The notes under the pieces: model-generated | Database searches by the model: none | The model's input: only the letters and a program-made list of their open reading frames with translations | Told to the model about the DNA's origin: nothing | NCBI RefSeq assembly: GCF_009389715.1 | Contig: NW_024067681.1 | Span: 1,322,001 to 1,386,000 of the forward strand | Length of the DNA: 64,000 bases | Reading direction: 5' to 3' | Source: Phoenix dactylifera | Taxonomy: Eukaryota; Streptophyta; Magnoliopsida; Arecales; Arecaceae | Part shown: piece by piece, positions 59,863-64,000 of the stretch | How the letters are laid out: each line of letters begins with the position of its first letter | Numbering within the stretch: the stretch's first letter is position 1 | Translations under genes and position numbers: made by a program

Positions 59863-61198
59863 TGATTGATGGATCAAATCACTTTTTGCCGCTTTTAGCT
59901 ACCTATCAGGCCCATACATGGGTTGATAATTAATCCGTTAACAACCCTATTAGTAACTGTAGTATTTTTCCTTTTTCTTTACCATTTTAATGTCAACTAA
60001 CATATCGATATTGTGAATTATTTCTCCAATAAGTATATTGACTAACCCTGCAAAAAACTGCAATCCACATTTTAGGCTCCTACACCATTGCTTCGCCTTC
60101 ACCTGCCATAGCGGCAAACTATATTCTAATATTGTGTATTGTATATTATGTACTGATTGTGATGAACACGATGTTTTAGAAACTGTGTATCAATTTATTT
60201 AGAAGTATGTACTAGCTTGCTAGATGACTAATTTGCTTGATGTGTACTATTTGGCTAGTAGTGTGTACTGATAAAATATATGCTGAAGGTATGTATTGGA
60301 TCACTGCTTAGTGTACATCAAAGAGGCTTATAATATGTACTAGAAAGTCGATGAATACATCTCACCTGGCTATGCAATATGTATTGGTGAATATGATATT
60401 CTAAAAATTATATATAAATTTGTTTGGATATATGTAGAGTCATTAGATAACTAATTTATTAAGTGCGTATCATTTGATTATATATTGTATACTAATAAAC
60501 ATCATGTTTTAGAAACTGTATATCAATTTATCTAAAATTGTATATTAATTTGTTAGATAATTAAATTATTTCGTATATATCACCTGACTATGTAGTACAT
60601 GTATATATAAAGTATATTATAAAAATAAAAATTATTATATTTGTTTTAATAGTATGACTCACGGTTTCATTAGTAAAAAAAAAATTGGCTTTTAGATTTT
60701 TACTTTGGAATGTTTCCCATGAGAAACATGATAAAATAAAAGGCACATCCTTTTTCTTTTTTTTCTCCTGGTCCCATTTCTTTCCAAAAATACACCTAAA
60801 CAAAACTCAAAAATCTCATCTCATATTGTACTCTCATTTTGCTTCAGTTGTCTTTGCGCCATTGACTTGTGCCTCGAATGAAGTATGGAGGGTACTTAGG
60901 AGCTGTTGGAAGTAGAGCTGTTGGAAGTAGAGTTGTCTGAAGTAGAGCTGTTATAAAAATCTGTTTGCTGTTTGGTAACTACATTCGTAAAGTGTTGTGG
61001 TACTTTGTTTTGTGTTTGGTAAACAAACTGAAAAAGTACTTTTGTATGGCAAAATTACCATAAAGTATATTGCATAGTGTTATACAACAGAACATAATAA
61101 AACATAACATATATCAATACATAAATATACGATATAGTATAATATTATTGTAATATAAAATAATATTATTATAATATAGCATAATAGTAATATAATTA

Positions 61199-61474
61199 TT
61201 AGAGTAAATTAATATTTGGTAATATAACATAATATTAAATTATTTTACATAACATATTAATGTATTATGATATAATGTAATATATATTATATTTATAGAA
61301 TAATACAAAAATAAAGGTATAAAATATTATAATTATTAGTATAAATTTATTTTCCATAATATAACATTATATTAAATTATTTAAAATAACATATTAATAT
61401 ATTATGATATAACGTATTATAATATTATATTTATAGTATAATACAATAATAAAGGTATAAAATATTTTAATTAT
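61199..61474. repeat. 138-bp AT-rich tandem repeat
   Basis: Two units, about 61199-61334 and 61335-61474, plus a partial third, share attag.gtaaatt, acataacatattaa and aaaggtataaaatatt. Confidence 0.8.
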
Positions 61475-62100
61475 TAGTGTAAATTAATTTTTTATCCTCC
61501 GAATGACCATTTATCTCTCTAATAATTTTTCTAGCTAGGTGATAAAATTGATTAAATGATTACTAGATGTTTAGACGAGAATCACATAGATGAAGAATTA
61601 TTTAGCATATTCTACGTGCGTACTTTAATAAGGCTTGGAATACACTTCATATAGCCTGGCACATAGTTACGTCTTCGTGGCACACAGTTTAGCCTTTCTG
61701 ACACATAGTTACGTCTTTCTGGTATATAGTTAAGTAATTTTCGTATACAGTTACATAAGGATTGAACACAATTAATCTAGCATGGTATACACATAATATA
61801 TCTTAGCACATAGTTAATCAAGGCTTGCACATAGTTAATATCCATCCTCTCTAACTTTACCTTATTCATACTTTTTTACATTGTTAACGTAGTAGCAACA
61901 AAAATACAACAAACATTCATGTTTGGTCAAATACAAAACAAAACAACATTTGGAATTGCACTGCACTCAGAAGTCAACGAGCTATAAGTTGAGAAGCAAT
62001 ATAATCATGCAGAATATCCATCTCACGGTACCCAATATTTGGCTTTGCTCTGCACTCAGTTCTTCCTTTGGTTCATTAATCTCTAAACAATCAGAAGCGT

Positions 62101-62420
62101 ACAGAGAGAGGATCTCTCTCTATAACACAGAGAGATCCTCTCTCTGTAACAGAGGGAGATCTCGCGGTCACCCGGGGACCGTGAGATCAGTAAGGGGAGG
62201 CACCGTGGACCGCGGTACTGCGGTCCACGGTGTCGCGGCTAGAGCATGGACTGCGGCTCTCTCTGTAACAGAGGATCGCGGTCACCCGTGGACCGCGAGA
62301 GGGGAGGCATCGTGGACCGCGGTGCTGCGGTCCACGATGTCGCAGCTAGAGCCTGGACCGCGATGCCGCGGTCCTGGTGCTCTTCTTCGCGGTCTACGCT
62401 CGAGGAGGACCACAGCGCGC
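62101..62420. repeat. GC-rich duplicated hairpin block
   Basis: Two related units (about 62141-62250 and 62256-62359) each carry ctctctctgtaacagagg, a ggtcaccc..ggaccg inverted pair and a 13-bp perfect stem with a 6-nt loop: 62201-62232 (CACCGTGGACCGC...GCGGTCCACGGTG) and 62308-62339 (CATCGTGGACCGC...GCGGTCCACGATG). A further inverted repeat, gagagaggatctctc/agagagatcctctctc, lies at about 62105-62140. Confidence 0.85.
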
Positions 62421-62874
62421 GAGGTCGATGATTAAAAAAAAATAATAGATTGATTTTGGAAGGTACGGAGAAGGAATAAAAATTTTTTTTCTTCTAAAAT
62501 GTGGTTCAAGAGATGCATACAAAAATAGAAAAGAAAAATATCTTTTCTACGGAAGGAAGTCTGACGGTTAGGGTTCTTTGTTCCAGTAGATTTTTAGATT
62601 TATAAAGGAACAAATTATGTAATTATTATATTTTAATATGGGCATTTTTGTCAAAAATACAGCTTTCCAATAATGCTGAAAACAGGAAAAGCTTCAAATT
62701 AAAGCTTCCCCCAAAAGTTGTTTTCAACTTTCCGTAAAAGCTAAAATAGCTTTTCAAAAAATTTATCAAATATTATTTTTTATTTACAAATATTTTTGGG
62801 GATCAGAAAGTATTTTTTGACGTTACAAAAGCTTTCCAGTCATTTTCTTCAGTGACTTTCTGAGGTATGGTTCC

Positions 62875-62888
62875 AATAAATAAATAAC
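62875..62888 (+). promoter_or_regulatory. possible TATA-like element of UGT copy 2
   Basis: AATAAATAAATAAC lies about 154 bp upstream of the ATG at 63042 and inside the short stretch still shared with copy 1. Motif-only evidence. Confidence 0.25.
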
Positions 62889-63041
62889 AACGAGCCGGCT
62901 GCCTCCGCTCCGTCTCGCGTATTCCACGCCTGGCAGAGGCTGGCTTTGGCTCCATAACCCATCTCTGCGCCGACCAATCCTTCTCTCTCTTACCTTTCCT
63001 CCGATTTCCACCCTCCTCGGTCCTCGCTCTCCCTCTCTCTC

Positions 63042-64000
63042 ATGGCTCAAGAAGAAGGCCCTCTCCGAGTGTACATCCTTCCCTTCATATGCCCCGGCCA
63101 CATGATCCCCCTCCTCGACTTGGCCACCCTCCTGGCCCTCCGCGGCGTCGCCGTCACCATCATCACCACCCCAGCCAACGAGCCCCTTGTCCTCCCCACC
63201 CTCCACCGCTCCGCCTCCCTTCCCCACCCCATCCGTCTCCTCCTCCTCCCCTTCCCCTCCTCCGTCCACCACCTCCTCCCCCAGGACGGCCAAGAAAACC
63301 TCGCCTCCATCTCCTCCTCCAGCTTCCATGGCCTCTATGACGCGACCTTCGCTCTCCACCTCCCCCTTCTTGACCTCCTCCGCCCCAGCCCCCCTGATGC
63401 CCTCATCTCCGACTCCATCTTCTCATGGTCCGCCGATGTTGCCCGAGAACTCGGCATACCTCGCCTCGTCTTCCATGGCCCCGGCCTCTTCGCTCTCACA
63501 GTCCACGACACCATCCACCTCCATTCTCCCCACCTCAGCGTCTCATCCGATTCCGAACCCTTCCTCGTCCCCGGCCTCCCACACCGCGTGGAGCTTACCA
63601 AGTCCGAGCTCCCGGAGCCCTTCCTCGTTCCGCAGTCACTTGACACGAAGAGAGATGCCGAGAAGAACAGCTTCGGCATCATCGTCAACACCTTCTTCGA
63701 TCTCGAGCCAGAATATGCTGAGATCTACATGAAAGAACCGGGCCGAAGAACATGGCTAATCGGCCCGGTGTCCGTCGTTCACAAGGACAAGAACGACCTG
63801 AGCAACCGAGGTCGGGATCCCGACGCGGATCCCGCCCGGTTGCTAAGCTGGCTGGACGCAAAGCCAGCCAGCTCCGTGTTATACGTCTGCTTCGGAAGCC
63901 TCTGCGAGTTTGGTGATGATCAATTGAATGAGATCGGCGCCGGCCTCGAGGCTTCCGGCCACCCATTCATATGGGTGGTGAGGAGGAATCTGGGTGAGAG
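63042..64000 (+). CDS. family-1 UDP-glycosyltransferase (UGT73-like), copy 2, truncated by window edge
   Basis: Open from the ATG at 63042 to the window end: 319 complete codons, no stop, no intron. Motifs: FICPGH with catalytic His20; LISDSIFSWS with the probable catalytic-dyad Asp124, absent from copy 1; RLVFHGPGLFALTVHDTI; NSFGIIVNTFFDLEPEYAEI; TWLIGPVS; SSVLYVCFGSLCEFGDDQL; HPFIWVVRRN. The C-terminal PSPG box lies beyond the window. Comparison with copy 1 predicts about 490 residues in all. Third positions are strongly C/G-rich. The family transfers sugar from UDP-sugars to small acceptors such as phenolics, terpenoids or hormones in the cytosol; the acceptor is not predictable. It is probably the functional member of the pair, but its proximal promoter is interrupted by the 60900-62836 insertion. 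Confidence 0.92.
   Translation, partial: MAQEEGPLRVYILPFICPGHMIPLLDLATLLALRGVAVTIITTPANEPLVLPTLHRSASLPHPIRLLLLPFPSSVHHLLPQDGQENLASISSSSFHGLYDATFALHLPLLDLLRPSPPDALISDSIFSWSADVARELGIPRLVFHGPGLFALTVHDTIHLHSPHLSVSSDSEPFLVPGLPHRVELTKSELPEPFLVPQSLDTKRDAEKNSFGIIVNTFFDLEPEYAEIYMKEPGRRTWLIGPVSVVHKDKNDLSNRGRDPDADPARLLSWLDAKPASSVLYVCFGSLCEFGDDQLNEIGAGLEASGHPFIWVVRRNLGE

Larger units (their letters stand above)
60900..62836. mobile_element. unclassified 1.9-kb insertion upstream of UGT copy 2
   Basis: Present in copy 2 only; in copy 1 the flanks join directly (41957-41975). The left side repeats agctgttggaagtagag three times and reads tttggtaact...; the right side is rich in aaaagctttt/agcttttcc words. 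These are arrangements seen in some non-autonomous DNA elements, but I could not define terminal repeats or a TSD. The interior holds an AT-rich tandem repeat (61199-61474), short cacatagttacgtct repeats (61660-61720) and a GC-rich hairpin block (62100-62420). The right edge is about 200 bp from the UGT start codon. Confidence 0.6.
47532..64000. repeat. segmental duplication, copy 2
   Basis: Counterpart of 32109-43565 in the same orientation, starting at the shared aagagagtgactaggttaag. It lacks 32943-35551 of copy 1 (joined at a TA near 49236) and carries later insertions at 48170-49026, 50475-59267, 59713-59862 and about 60900-62836. The window ends inside its UGT gene. Confidence 0.85.

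Overview
This is a plant nuclear window, most likely from a monocot. Genes are few and separated by dense, nested transposons. Evidence for this includes a DYW-class PPR gene, a PMI1-like plastid-movement gene, a family-1 UDP-glycosyltransferase pair with the strongly G/C-biased third positions typical of commelinid monocots, and intact or decayed CACTA, hAT, Mutator-like, LINE, SINE and LTR elements. A palm-like genome is possible but unproven.

Layout. 1-10.3 kb: decayed Ty3/gypsy pieces, two SINEs with clear target-site duplications (TSDs), a tandemly duplicated non-coding block (5.85-9.56 kb) split by a CACTA 3' end, and a hAT-like element. 10.3-14.2 kb: gene-poor, ending in a decayed LINE RNase H piece. 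14.2-16.9 kb: intact single-exon PPR-DYW gene (+). 17.8-19.0 kb: hAT element with TIR and TSD. 19.8-22.3 kb: intact single-exon PMI1-like gene (-). 23-29.7 kb: a third and fourth SINE, a gypsy gag relic, and a 61-codon PPR-DYW pseudogene fragment. 29.8-34.2 kb: a three-exon gene for a probable plastid protein of unknown function, with a frame discontinuity in exon 1 and a GC-AG intron.

The main structure is a tandem segmental duplication. About 11.5 kb (from 32.1 kb to the UGT gene ending at 43.57 kb) is repeated from 47.5 kb to the window end. Each copy has since collected different insertions. Copy 1 has a solo LTR, a CACTA relic and a LINE; its UGT gene is broken by a 50-bp deletion that removes the catalytic-Asp segment and by a G-run frameshift. 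Copy 2 has a foldback element, a complete 8.8-kb CACTA transposon (50475-59267), a 150-bp solo LTR and a 1.9-kb unclassified insertion about 200 bp upstream of a UGT that is open to the window edge. Most insertions can be confirmed against an empty site in the other copy.

The CACTA element carries a TNPD-type transposase and a TNPA/Transposase_24-type protein with consistent splice sites. It also carries a captured ribosomal protein L10a (uL1) exon fragment and a 341-bp GC-rich tandem duplication. No rRNA, convincing tRNA gene or CRISPR array was seen. I found no wholly unknown system; the best leads are the gene capture, the duplicated and pseudogenised UGT, and a pair of hairpins with a compensatory base-pair change at 62.2-62.3 kb.
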